Assembly: GCA_012512865.1 (NCBI GenBank)
Contig: JAAZDH010000319.1
Coordinates: 1-13,423, forward strand
Source of the DNA: Clostridiaceae bacterium
Lineage (GTDB): Bacteria; Bacillota; Clostridia; Acetivibrionales; DUMC01
Length of the DNA: 13,423 nucleotides
Direction: 5' to 3'
The position numbers and the translations under genes are program-made. Of the stretch, positions 1 through 6,536 are shown piece by piece; within the stretch, counting starts at the first letter, position 1, and the number at the start of each line of letters is the position of its first letter. The notes beneath the pieces are model-generated. The model made no database searches. It had not been told where the DNA came from and worked only from the letters and a program-made list of their open reading frames with translations.

Positions 1-225
1 CCAGCTATTTTATGTCTACCTCACCTAGGTGGTCTTGTTGTCATGCGTTTCATTAACGTCAGGAGCCTAAAAAAATTTCTCAAAATTTTTATTATAAACT
101 CTTGACTTTAATTAGCTGGTCTTTCTTTTTTATTTTTAAGCCATCCCTTCTCTTATAATTTTATTCTGCGAATTTGCTTATATTGTTTTAACCTCCTTTT
201 CTTCAATTCTCGGAGGGCATAGCTT
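1..225. other. AT-rich left-edge spacer with no supported gene
   Basis: I see no coding region here. There is a 10-base perfect palindrome CACCTAGGTG at 22-31. An isolated Shine-Dalgarno-like AAAAGGAGG lies on the minus strand at 192-200, but no ATG, GTG or TTG follows it at a usable distance. A TATAAT box at 154-159 lacks a convincing -35 partner. The segment may be the regulatory or 3' region of a gene beyond the window. Confidence 0.5.
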
Positions 226-259
226 ATGCAAGCATTATTATTAAATTGCCAAGTACTTG

Positions 260-1204
260 CTAATTTGCCTCAAAACTGTTTACTTTGCCGTACAAGAGTT
301 TAGCGCTATTAATAATATTTTCTTTGCTTTCCCTTTTGCTAATTTCAAAAACTTTGAGCGAGGCTTCCTTAATGAATTCAATATATTTGTCATACTCATT
401 TCCACTTGCATACGGGCAACGGTGATCTTGAAAATCAACCACATCGTGGATATGTACCCCAAAAAGCCTATACTTAAGCCCATACGCTCCTCCCGGATTC
501 TCAATTATGCCTAACGCATCTTGCACTATCGCGTGCCCAATATCATACCAAAAATATACCGGAAGATGATTCAGTTTCTCTAATAAATATTCGGCTTCAC
601 AGAAATCAGGTATCTGGTGGCACCTAAAACGGTTTTCAATACCCAGGATGATGGAGTATCCTTTTTTCTCCATGTGGTTACAAATCTCTTCAAGGCTTTG
701 GCGCGTAAGCTCTACATATTTGCGGCTTACCGACTTTCTATAGCTGACAAATTCGTCCTTCACCTTATTATATTCCGCGGTATTTCTTTTCCCTTGCTTA
801 AATAGTTCTTTTAATATATCATCATATTTTACAGGTACCGGTATTTCACTCGTATGCAACACGACCGCCCTAGATCCAAACAAATAGGCCATATCAACAG
901 TTCTTACCGTAACGTTTACCGCACTTTTTCTTTTTTCAGGGTCGGTATTGGATAAAAAAATCGAATCTGTTGAAAAATCCGGGTTTTCTGTCCTTGGAAA
1001 TACATTATGTACACTTGTAACAGTGATAATCCCTTTTTCAACCATGGGAAGTATTTCGGCTGACATTTTCTCAGTAACTTGATAGTTTAGCTCAACTTTA
1101 TTAAAACCCAGGTCAATTATTTCTTCAATCATTTCTTTCCCGCTTATATGCCTTGAAACATTCCACGAGGTGGAAAATGAGAAAATATCGCTCCATTCAT
1201 CCAT
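260..1204 (-). CDS. Sugar phosphate isomerase/epimerase-like TIM-barrel protein (AP endonuclease 2 / xylose isomerase-like fold)
   Basis: The 314-residue product looks like a cytosolic, metal-dependent TIM-barrel enzyme of the broad family holding sugar isomerases, hexulose epimerases and endonuclease IV. Visible barrel-strand motifs are VELNY (37-41), SVHNVFP (64-70), VVLHTSE (114-120), GIENR (188-192), YDIGH (220-224), GVHIHD (249-254) and KVFEI (284-288). The expected metal ligands would be E190, D221, H251 and E287, by family analogy. The length is slightly above the usual 260-300, with a charged insertion around 125-165. The start is an ATG with GAGGAG seven bases upstream. The gene appears monocistronic: a promoter lies at 1288-1316 and an unrelated terminator upstream at 1453-1485. 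No transporter or kinase neighbours reveal a substrate, so the exact reaction is unknown. The fold assignment is firm; isomerase versus other barrel activities is not settled. Confidence 0.85.
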   Translation of the reverse strand: MDEWSDIFSFSTSWNVSRHISGKEMIEEIIDLGFNKVELNYQVTEKMSAEILPMVEKGIITVTSVHNVFPRTENPDFSTDSIFLSNTDPEKRKSAVNVTVRTVDMAYLFGSRAVVLHTSEIPVPVKYDDILKELFKQGKRNTAEYNKVKDEFVSYRKSVSRKYVELTRQSLEEICNHMEKKGYSIILGIENRFRCHQIPDFCEAEYLLEKLNHLPVYFWYDIGHAIVQDALGIIENPGGAYGLKYRLFGVHIHDVVDFQDHRCPYASGNEYDKYIEFIKEASLKVFEISKRESKENIINSAKLLYGKVNSFEAN

Positions 1205-1287
1205 ATTATATTCTCCTCGTTTAAAAGTATTTGTAAAGATTTTTAAGCATATTTCTCAATTTAATTTTGTAAATCTAAACAATTTAT

Positions 1288-1316
1288 ATTGTAAACGTTT
1301 GTTATTAAAATGTAAA
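1288..1316 (-). promoter_or_regulatory. Sigma-A-like promoter with embedded LacI/CcpA-like operator
   Basis: Read on the minus strand, TTTACA (1316-1311) is followed by a 17-base spacer and TACAAT (1293-1288), about 85 bases upstream of the isomerase ATG. The spacer contains the palindrome AAACGTTT (1293-1300). Its plus-strand left half TGTAAACG (1290-1297) matches the half-site of LacI/CcpA-family operators, while the right half matches less well. Binding between -35 and -10 would suit repression. The promoter is supported by the pattern; the regulator is inferred. Confidence 0.6.
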
Positions 1317-1452
1317 TAGCCTTTTATAACCTGACGGTGCCAAGTTGTTGTGGAGTTTTTTCTTGGCAGCAAAATACTTGAAAAAGCATTATCCCCATCC
1401 CCATGTCATACCCAAATTTTTTGATTTCCCGAGTTTTCAGGCACGGCAGCGC

Positions 1453-1485
1453 AAAAAAAGAAGCCCATCTAAAAAGGCGGACTTC
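1453..1485 (-). terminator. Rho-independent terminator of the 39-codon gene
   Basis: On the minus strand, GAAGTCC (1485-1479) can pair with GGGCTTC (1466-1460), one G-T wobble included, across a 12-base loop. Seven T residues follow (1459-1453). It lies about 120 bases past the stop of the small minus-strand gene at 1607 and before the isomerase promoter, so it closes that transcript. Confidence 0.7.
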
Positions 1486-1505
1486 GATATGAATAATGTC
1501 ATTAT

Positions 1506-1528
1506 CTTTGCAATAAACTTTGCAATAA
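1506..1528. repeat. Short tandem repeat in the 3' region of the small gene
   Basis: CTTTGCAATAA occurs at 1506-1516 and again at 1518-1528. A 12-base perfect palindrome AAACAATTGTTT follows at 1551-1562. Both lie between the stop of the small gene and its terminator. No function is evident. Confidence 0.6.
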
Positions 1529-1606
1529 GATCTGAGATAAACATTGCAACAAACAATTGTTTACATGCAAAACTCCAATAAACATGCCAAGAACAAGTTC
1601 CGGGGG

Positions 1607-1726
1607 TTACTTATTGTCGTAGTTTTTTTCAAAACCTTCGTGGGCGTTTTCTCCCAGCTGGTCATTATAAAATGCTTGTTTCATCTTGTTTTTGTTTTTC
1701 TTGTTCTTGTTTTTTTTATTTCCCAC
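1607..1726 (-). CDS. Small Lys/Asn-rich protein, 39 residues, unrecognised
   Basis: This gene is too short for routine ORF calling. GTG at 1726-1724 is preceded by AAAGGAGG (1742-1735) with an eight-base gap, which is near-ideal. The product begins MGNKKNKNKKNKNK, a basic low-complexity head built from an AAC/AAG/AAA repeat. A mixed-composition tail containing AFYNDQLGENAHEGF follows, and the frame ends at TAA. An internal ATG (1684) is a possible alternative start but lacks such a site. A promoter candidate lies upstream (1807-1836) and a hairpin plus T tract downstream (1453-1485), so the unit looks complete and monocistronic. Head-plus-tail architecture of this kind resembles small spore-associated proteins of Bacillota, but that is only a compositional analogy. 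Function is unknown. The convincing translation signals and independent terminator are the evidence that it is real. Confidence 0.65.
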   Translation of the reverse strand: MGNKKNKNKKNKNKMKQAFYNDQLGENAHEGFEKNYDNK

Positions 1727-1806
1727 TCCCCATACCTCCTTTCAAAACCGGAACGTTTAGCCTTAAATCAAGTTTTCTTCCTTTGCCTTTACGCTTTAAT
1801 TAGTAA

Positions 1807-1836
1807 TATCATATCCAAAAAAATGAAGCCTATGCA
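1807..1836 (-). promoter_or_regulatory. Candidate promoter of the 39-codon gene
   Basis: On the minus strand, TGCATA (1836-1831) is followed by 17 bases and TATGATA (1813-1807), about 80 bases from the GTG start. The -10 fits sigma-A at five of six positions. The -35 is poor for sigma-A but resembles the TGMATA-type -35 of forespore sigma-F/G promoters. Either reading is tentative. Confidence 0.4.
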
Positions 1837-1850
1837 GCTTTATCGTCCCC

Positions 1851-1878
1851 TTGACTAATTATTCCTGTGCATTATAAT
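1851..1878 (+). promoter_or_regulatory. Strong sigma-A-like promoter for the pseudouridine synthase transcript
   Basis: TTGACT (1851-1856), a 16-base spacer and TATAAT (1873-1878) give 11 of 12 consensus matches. Transcription would begin near 1885, leaving a leader of about 335 bases that contains the whole hexamer tract before the TTG start at 2222. The promoter faces away from that of the 39-codon gene. Confidence 0.65.
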
Positions 1879-1997
1879 AAAACTGCATAAAACGGTTATG
1901 GCCCGTAAACATTCACATAATTGCAGGCATAAGTACATGACCTGCAAGTATAAACATGAGTATAAACATAAGCACATGGCCCGAAAGTATAATTACA

Positions 1998-2177
1998 AGT
2001 GTAAGCAAAAGTACAAGCATGAGCACTAGCATAAACACAAGTACAAGTATAAGTATAAGTATAAGTATTAGTATTAGTATTACTATTAGCACAAGCATAA
2101 GCGTAAATACAAGCATAATCACAAGTAGAAGTACAAGTAAAAGTAAAAGCACAAATGTAAACACAAGCACAAGCACT
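1998..2177 (+). repeat. Degenerate hexamer tract, 30 in-phase units, consensus AGYAYA
   Basis: Thirty consecutive six-base units run in unbroken phase. Position 1 is A in 30 of 30 units, position 3 is a pyrimidine in 30 of 30, and the first triplet is AGT or AGC in 24 of 30. The least diverged core is AGTATA/AGTATT at about 2046-2081. Looser copies extend left to about 1930, interrupted by two related segments around ACATGACCTG and ACATGGCCCG. The tract sits inside the predicted 5' leader of the downstream synthase gene. It reads open as alternating Ser/Thr-X on the plus strand (1956-2225) and as alternating Leu/Val on the minus strand, a direct consequence of the repeat. Confidence 0.9.
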
Positions 2178-2221
2178 TGGTTTGCAAACACAATTAATAC
2201 CTGGAAAAGAGGCTTTATGGA

Positions 2222-3217
2222 TTGAAAGAAATTACTGTCGGCAATGAAAACGGAAATATAAAACTTGTAGCGTTTTTAAGGCATAATTTCCCTCACATGC
2301 CTGTAAGTGCGATTTATAAAGCCATAAGAAAAAAAGATGTCAAGATAAACGGCAGGAGGGCAAAAGAGGATTACACGGTTCTTCCAGGCGACCTGGTGCA
2401 AGTATATATACCGGATAACATCCTTTACGGGATTCCCAGGGATTATTTGATTCCCGGGAATTCTTTTCCAGGCAAAGGCAGCGCAGGTCCCGGCCTCGCT
2501 TTCCCTCCAAGCCGCGGATTTTCCATTGTTTACGAGGACAGCAATATAATGATTATAAACAAGGAGCAGGGAATACCCGTCCATCCTGACCGCCAGCAAA
2601 AGGCCCTCACCGTTATAGATTCCGTCAAGAATTATCTTGAGCAAAAAGGCAGGTATGACGGCTCCGGTTCTTCTTTTGCTCCCTCGTTGTGCCACAGGCT
2701 TGACAGGAATACAGGCGGGCTTGTGATCATAGCAAAAAACTATCCAAGCTTGAAAACCATATTAAATAAACTTAAGGCTAAAGAAATAAAAAGGTACTAC
2801 CAATGCCTGGTTGCCGGAAAAATGGAAGAAGATGAAAAAGAGCTTCGGGCTTTCCTGGAAAAGGTCAGTAATCAAAGTCGTGTATTTATTCATGGTGAAA
2901 AAAAACCTGGTGCTGTTGAAGTTATTACAAAATACAGGGTGCTTTCGTACAAGGATGATATCAGCAAACTTGAAATTGAACTTGTTACAGGGCGCACCCA
3001 TCAGATAAGGGCCCACCTTGCGTATATCGGCCATCCCGTAATTGGTGACAGGAAATACGGCTTAACCAGCCTTAACCGGAAGATGAAAGTAAAAAGGCAA
3101 GCCCTTTGGGCATATAAAATCGTGTTTGACTTTAAAAAAGATGGCCATCCCTTGCAATATCTTGATGGCAAAAGCTTTGAAATCGAGCCGGAATGGGAAG
3201 TTGAGGGCTGGAAGTAA
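2222..3217 (+). CDS. RluA-family 23S rRNA/tRNA pseudouridine synthase with S4 domain
   Basis: The 331-residue product converts uridine to pseudouridine in structured RNA. An N-terminal S4-type RNA-binding domain (about 1-70, with VKINGRRAKEDYTVLPGD) precedes the RluA catalytic domain (about 95-325). The signature HRLDRNTGGL places the catalytic aspartate at D161, and RTHQIRAH starts at R258. The closing GHPVIGDRKYG block is also present. The start is TTG with GAGG nine bases upstream. The nearest upstream in-frame stop is at 2195, so no longer conventional start exists. The TTG overlaps the TGA of an upstream frame (TTGA), a coupling-type arrangement. The leader is long and carries the hexamer tract. 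RluC/RluD-type rRNA modification is most likely, but the target uridine cannot be assigned. It is convergent with the CAP gene. Confidence 0.92.
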   Translation: MKEITVGNENGNIKLVAFLRHNFPHMPVSAIYKAIRKKDVKINGRRAKEDYTVLPGDLVQVYIPDNILYGIPRDYLIPGNSFPGKGSAGPGLAFPPSRGFSIVYEDSNIMIINKEQGIPVHPDRQQKALTVIDSVKNYLEQKGRYDGSGSSFAPSLCHRLDRNTGGLVIIAKNYPSLKTILNKLKAKEIKRYYQCLVAGKMEEDEKELRAFLEKVSNQSRVFIHGEKKPGAVEVITKYRVLSYKDDISKLEIELVTGRTHQIRAHLAYIGHPVIGDRKYGLTSLNRKMKVKRQALWAYKIVFDFKKDGHPLQYLDGKSFEIEPEWEVEGWK

Positions 3218-3267
3218 GCCGGAAGTGAAGAGCCGTATTTTCAGCTCTCACTTCCTGTAATACTTCC
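3210..3267. terminator. Nested hairpin between convergent genes
   Basis: The inner stem pairs 3221-3233 with 3244-3255 (12 pairs, one bulged A). The outer stem pairs GGAAGTA (3210-3216) with TACTTCC (3261-3267) and overlaps the synthase stop codon. CCGGAAGT (3219-3226) can alternatively pair with ACTTCCGG (3262-3269). No T tract follows on either strand, so this is a 3'-end structure rather than a textbook terminator. Confidence 0.45.
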
Positions 3268-3338
3268 GGGAAACGCTCCCATGGTACATTTCGGGGAATG
3301 CTTTTTAGAAAACACCCTCATTATCTCCATGTAATTCA

Positions 3339-4196
3339 TTACCTGCCGATAAATTGCTGTACCAATATTTTTCCGTAAGTCGGGCTGTCTACTATTCCTA
3401 TCCCGGTGTAGTTAAACTTGCTGTTTAAAATGTTCTTCCTGTGCCCCTCCGACTTCATCCAGGCATTAAAGGCGCCTTGCACCGTCCTGTTCCCGGCAAT
3501 GTTTTCACCTGCCGTCCTGAAACTTATCCCGAATTGTCTCATCATGTCAATGGGTGAGCCATATGTTGGTGATTCATGGCTGAAGTAATTCTTTTCAACC
3601 ATTTCCCTGGCCTTGAGTCTTGCTACTTTCATAAGTTCGGCATCAAATTTTAAGGGACCTACCCCGGCATCGGCCCTTGCCTTGTTTACAAGGTCAAGAA
3701 GGGTTTGTTCGTCCTGCGTTATGTCTTCAGGCGGCCCGGGTTCAGTTGTAGGCTCGGGTGTTGGAGCAGGAGTCGGCGCAGTCGTCGGTGCGGTAGTTGG
3801 TGCGGTCGTTGGTTCAGTCTTGGGAGCAGTTGTTGTCGGTTGAGTTGTTGGCGTTGTGGGAGTTTGCGTGGAACCAGGTGTTGGCCATGAAACATCAAGA
3901 TAATCGCCATGGGACAAGCCGACACATCCCAGCGAAGGTTCATACAGGGCATACCAATCCCCTATTTTTGCAAAAACCTTAACAACCTGCCCTCTTTTTA
4001 GTACGCATATCACTTTATGATTTAATGAAGGCCCTTGCCTTACATTAAGGAAAGATGCGGTTACCTTGGCATCAAGGGAGCCTAATACCTGGATAAGCGG
4101 TTCCGCCTTGACGCTCGCTGTATCGCCCGGAGTAATACATAATATGGATGTAATAATCAACGTTAATGCAATTATTATTGATATTTTTCTTCTCAT
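3339..4196 (-). CDS. Secreted SH3b-CAP (SCP/PR1-like, YkwD-type) protein
   Basis: The 285-residue product should be exported. A basic start and hydrophobic core (about 1-22) end in a plausible signal-peptidase I site after SVKA (residue 31). C20 does not sit in a good lipobox. A bacterial SH3 domain follows (about 43-102, ASFLNVRQGPS...), expected to bind cell wall. A Pro/Thr-rich linker (about 104-158) then leads to a CAP domain (163-285). The CAP cavity residues H207 (FSHES), E231 (GENI) and H252 (GHRKN) are all present. This architecture is common in spore-forming Firmicutes, where YkwD-type proteins are secreted; the biochemical role is not established. The ATG has GGAGGG six bases upstream. 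Its 5' side is insulated from proS by the terminator at 4329-4370, so it has its own promoter, which I could not fix confidently. Confidence 0.9.
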   Translation of the reverse strand: MRRKISIIIALTLIITSILCITPGDTASVKAEPLIQVLGSLDAKVTASFLNVRQGPSLNHKVICVLKRGQVVKVFAKIGDWYALYEPSLGCVGLSHGDYLDVSWPTPGSTQTPTTPTTQPTTTAPKTEPTTAPTTAPTTAPTPAPTPEPTTEPGPPEDITQDEQTLLDLVNKARADAGVGPLKFDAELMKVARLKAREMVEKNYFSHESPTYGSPIDMMRQFGISFRTAGENIAGNRTVQGAFNAWMKSEGHRKNILNSKFNYTGIGIVDSPTYGKILVQQFIGR

Positions 4197-4249
4197 ACAA
4201 TCCCTCCAGCATAACTGTTTAATCTTGTAAATTTTTTATAACTATAGTA

Positions 4250-4278
4250 TTGACATTTTTGCATGAATTATTTACATT
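4250..4278 (+). promoter_or_regulatory. Orphan promoter-like element facing the proS terminator
   Basis: A perfect TTGACA (4250-4255), a 17-base spacer and TACATT (4273-4278) point rightward. The next element on this strand is the bidirectional terminator at 4329-4370, so any transcript would be only about 85 bases. No open frame is served by it. It could equally be chance in AT-rich DNA. Confidence 0.3.
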
Positions 4279-4328
4279 AATGAAGAATTTAATGAAATAA
4301 ATTTCAGTATTGCAAGAATAAAGAAATG

Positions 4329-4370
4329 AAAAAAGCGCTTATTGGAAATCTTCCAGCAAAGCGCTTTTTT
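4329..4370 (-). terminator. Rho-independent terminator after proS, symmetric on both strands
   Basis: AAAAAAGCGC (4329-4338) pairs perfectly with GCGCTTTTTT (4361-4370), with an inner TGGAA/TTCCA helix. On the minus strand the T run follows the stem, about 120 bases past the proS stop. The A run on the other side makes it able to work from the plus strand as well. Confidence 0.85.
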
Positions 4371-4371
4371 G

Positions 4372-4421
4372 CTTGAACACAAGTTACTTGAACACAAGAT
4401 GCCCGAAACATCCCGAAACAT
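4372..4421. repeat. Two short tandem repeats in the proS 3' region
   Basis: CTTGAACACAAG occurs at 4372-4383 and 4387-4398 (period 15). CCCGAAACAT occurs at 4402-4411 and, directly adjoining, at 4412-4421. They lie between the proS stop and its terminator. Confidence 0.75.
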
Positions 4422-4492
4422 CATGTTATTATCCAGGGCTAAATAAGAGGAGAATACCTGTTTACTACATGCATTAATAACATGCACCTTGC

Positions 4493-6235
4493 TTATTTAC
4501 CGCGCGTGCCCATGCATTCACCCATTATTCTCATTACCTCGGCCGGCACATCTTCAACCTTTATCTCCCTTAACTCTCCCGAGCTTCTCATTTTTAATTC
4601 AACTATTCCCTCTTCGGCCTTCCTTCCAACGTTTATCCTTATGGGTATGCCGATTAAATCCGCATCCTTGAATTTAACTCCAGGCCTTTCATCCCTGTCA
4701 TCAATGAGAGCTTCAATACCTTCTTTCATCAATTGTGCATAAATGTTCTCTGCAACATCGACCTGCACCTCGTTGGACTGGTTAACCGGAACTATAATAA
4801 CATGATATGGTGCCACTTCAAAAGGCCATATTATGCCGTTTTCATCATGGCCTTGCTCTATGATTGCAGCCATTGTCCTGGCAATGCCTATACCGTAGCT
4901 TCCCATTACCATTACCCGTTCCTGCCCGTTTTCGTCCAGGTAAACGCAATTCAATGCCCTGCTGTATTTTGTCCCCAGCTTAAATATGTGCCCTACTTCT
5001 ATTCCCTTGGAAATACTGACGGAAGCGCCACATCTCGGGCACCTGTCCCCGTCGGTTATGTTTCTTAAATCTATCACCGCGGTTGGCTTGAAATCCTTGT
5101 AAACATTCACATTTATCAAGTGGTACCCGGTTTCGTTGGCTCCCACAACGAAGTTTTTCATCATCTCCACTTCGCGATCAATTATAATATCAATATCAAG
5201 TCCGATTGGACCGGCAAAACCAACCTCGGCGCGGGTTATTTTTTTCACGGCTTCGCTATCGGCAAGTTCAAGTTCAATACAACCAAGGAAATTCTTAAGC
5301 TTCGTTTCATTAATCTCCCTGTCTCCCCTGGCCATTGCCGCAATATACTTGTCATCCGCCCTGTAAATAAGCGTCTTGGCAAATTGATCCGGACGGGAGT
5401 TGAAAAATACCATTAACTCTTCTATGGTCCTGACATTGGGTGTGGCAACCCTTTCCACGGAAACATCCTCCCGTCCCGCTGAAGCATCACCTTCCGAATC
5501 CATGCAGCAGGGCACAGGTATACACTCTGCTTTTTCAACATTCGCGGCATACCTGCATTTTTCACAGTACGCAATATCTGCTTCGCCGATATCGGATTTT
5601 ACCATGAATTCCTCGGAGCCCGAACCTCCCATGGAACCTGAATCGGCTTCAACTACAATGTAGTCTAGCCCGCAGCGGTCAAATATCCTGCAATAGGCAT
5701 CGTGCATTTTCCTGTATGAAACATCCAGCCCTTCCTCGTCCCTGTCGAAACTGTAGGCATCCTTCATTACAAACTCCCTGCATCTCATGACGCCAAACCT
5801 TGGCCTTATTTCATCCCTGAACTTGGTCTGGATTTGATACAGGATTAGCGGAAGGGCCCTGTACGACCTGATCTCATTCTTGACTATTTCGGTAAAAATC
5901 TCTTCATGGGTGGGTCCAAGGCAAAAATCCCGTTTATTCCTGTCCTTCAACCTGAACATCTCAGGGCCGAAAACCTCCCATCTCCCGGAAGCAATGTAAT
6001 ATTCGGCAGGCAGGATTGAAGACATGACAAGTTCCAATGCCCCGGCCCTGTCCATTTCTTCCCTCACGATCTGTTCTATTTTCCGGAAAGTTCTGTATCC
6101 CAGCGGCAAAAAGGCATATATCCCGGATGCAAGTTTTCTCATCAGCCCGGCCCTCAACATGAGCTGGTGGCTGGCTATTTCCGCTTCGGCCGGTACTTCT
6201 CTCAAGGTAGGCATAAATATTTCTGAAACTCTCAT
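4493..6235 (-). CDS. proS: Prolyl-tRNA synthetase, bacterial type with editing domain
   Basis: The 580-residue enzyme charges tRNA-Pro with proline in the cytosol. Class II motif 2 (TKFRDEIRPRFGVMR, about 138-151) and motif 3 (GSYGIGIART, 445-454) are intact. Between them is the INS/YbaK-type editing domain (about 220-385) that removes mischarged alanine. The CEKC and CPRC pairs are present, and the C-terminal anticodon-binding domain begins near 475. I take the ATG at 6235 because bacterial ProRS begins MRVS-xx-xxPTLREVPAEAE at that residue. An in-frame TTG at 6262 would add nine residues, and neither start has a strong Shine-Dalgarno. The gene is the last of the leftward block and is followed by a clear terminator. 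I see no T-box in its 5' region, so leader control by uncharged tRNA is not supported. Confidence 0.97.
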   Translation of the reverse strand: MRVSEIFMPTLREVPAEAEIASHQLMLRAGLMRKLASGIYAFLPLGYRTFRKIEQIVREEMDRAGALELVMSSILPAEYYIASGRWEVFGPEMFRLKDRNKRDFCLGPTHEEIFTEIVKNEIRSYRALPLILYQIQTKFRDEIRPRFGVMRCREFVMKDAYSFDRDEEGLDVSYRKMHDAYCRIFDRCGLDYIVVEADSGSMGGSGSEEFMVKSDIGEADIAYCEKCRYAANVEKAECIPVPCCMDSEGDASAGREDVSVERVATPNVRTIEELMVFFNSRPDQFAKTLIYRADDKYIAAMARGDREINETKLKNFLGCIELELADSEAVKKITRAEVGFAGPIGLDIDIIIDREVEMMKNFVVGANETGYHLINVNVYKDFKPTAVIDLRNITDGDRCPRCGASVSISKGIEVGHIFKLGTKYSRALNCVYLDENGQERVMVMGSYGIGIARTMAAIIEQGHDENGIIWPFEVAPYHVIIVPVNQSNEVQVDVAENIYAQLMKEGIEALIDDRDERPGVKFKDADLIGIPIRINVGRKAEEGIVELKMRSSGELREIKVEDVPAEVMRIMGECMGTRGK

Positions 6236-6260
6236 ATTTCTTTTACCCCATCTCTTTTCC

Positions 6261-6380
6261 AATTACTTTTTGGATTACCCTTTTTTATTGCATTTTTTGT
6301 AATTACTCTTTATTACACTTTTCATTATTGTACTTTTCGCAATTACTCTTTTTCTATTGCCCTTTTTTACATTTAATTGC
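6261..6380. repeat. Degenerate AATTRC-NCTTTTT word tract upstream of the ispF-like gene
   Basis: The spacer between the divergent proS and ispF-like genes consists of degenerate words of about 13 bases (ATTRC followed by a T-rich stretch). AATTACT recurs exactly 40 bases apart at 6261, 6301 and 6341. Any proS promoter must lie within or right of this tract, but I could not identify one. Confidence 0.6.
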
Positions 6381-6419
6381 GTTATGGCACTTATTTGCGC
6401 TATAATAATTATGCTAACT

Positions 6420-6448
6420 TTGAACTATATTATATCAAAGAATATACA
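6420..6448 (+). promoter_or_regulatory. Candidate promoter of the ispF-like gene
   Basis: TTGAAC (6420-6425), a 17-base spacer and TATACA (6443-6448) lie about 90 bases before the TTG start. An alternative is TTGCGT (6377-6382), an 18-base spacer and a perfect TATAAT (6401-6406). Both are moderate matches. Confidence 0.35.
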
Positions 6449-6536
6449 ATACAAACCGGGCAAAGTCAATAATAAGGAAAGCTTTTACAGGAGGAACCCT
6501 GCTTTTACAACCTTTGAGAAAAGGAGGCACTGCTGC

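Noticed and set aside
192..200. Minus-strand AAAAGGAGG as start of an unseen gene
   Set aside because: No ATG, GTG or TTG lies within the usable distance and stops follow in all frames.
1337..1368. Inverted repeat TGCCAAG/CTTGGCA with a TTGGCAC element resembling a sigma-54 -24 box
   Set aside because: No GC-containing -12 element sits at the required spacing, and no gene starts downstream at the right place, so it is only noted as a 7-base inverted repeat.
1544..1858. 104-codon plus-strand frame with hydrophobic segments
   Set aside because: It is antisense to the better supported 39-codon gene, has no ribosome site, and its Val/Phe-rich part is the complement of the Lys/Asn-coding repeat.
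1913..2191. 92-codon minus-strand Leu/Val-alternating frame that looks like a membrane protein
   Set aside because: The alternation is a by-product of the hexamer repeat. There is only a weak AGG site before a GTG, and the strong promoter in the region points the other way.
3613..3982. Gly/Val- and Arg/Ser-rich plus-strand frames opposite the CAP gene
   Set aside because: They are complements of the Pro/Thr linker codons of the SH3b-CAP protein.
4272..4487. 71-codon minus-strand frame after proS
   Set aside because: It runs through the terminator hairpin at 4329-4370, and its only AAGG is three bases from the ATG.
6357..6536. N-terminal 60-residue extension of the ispF-like protein with a hydrophobic stretch
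   Set aside because: A perfect AAGGAGG precedes the TTG at 6537, the IspF family starts exactly there, and the extension lies over promoter boxes and the T-rich repeat tract.
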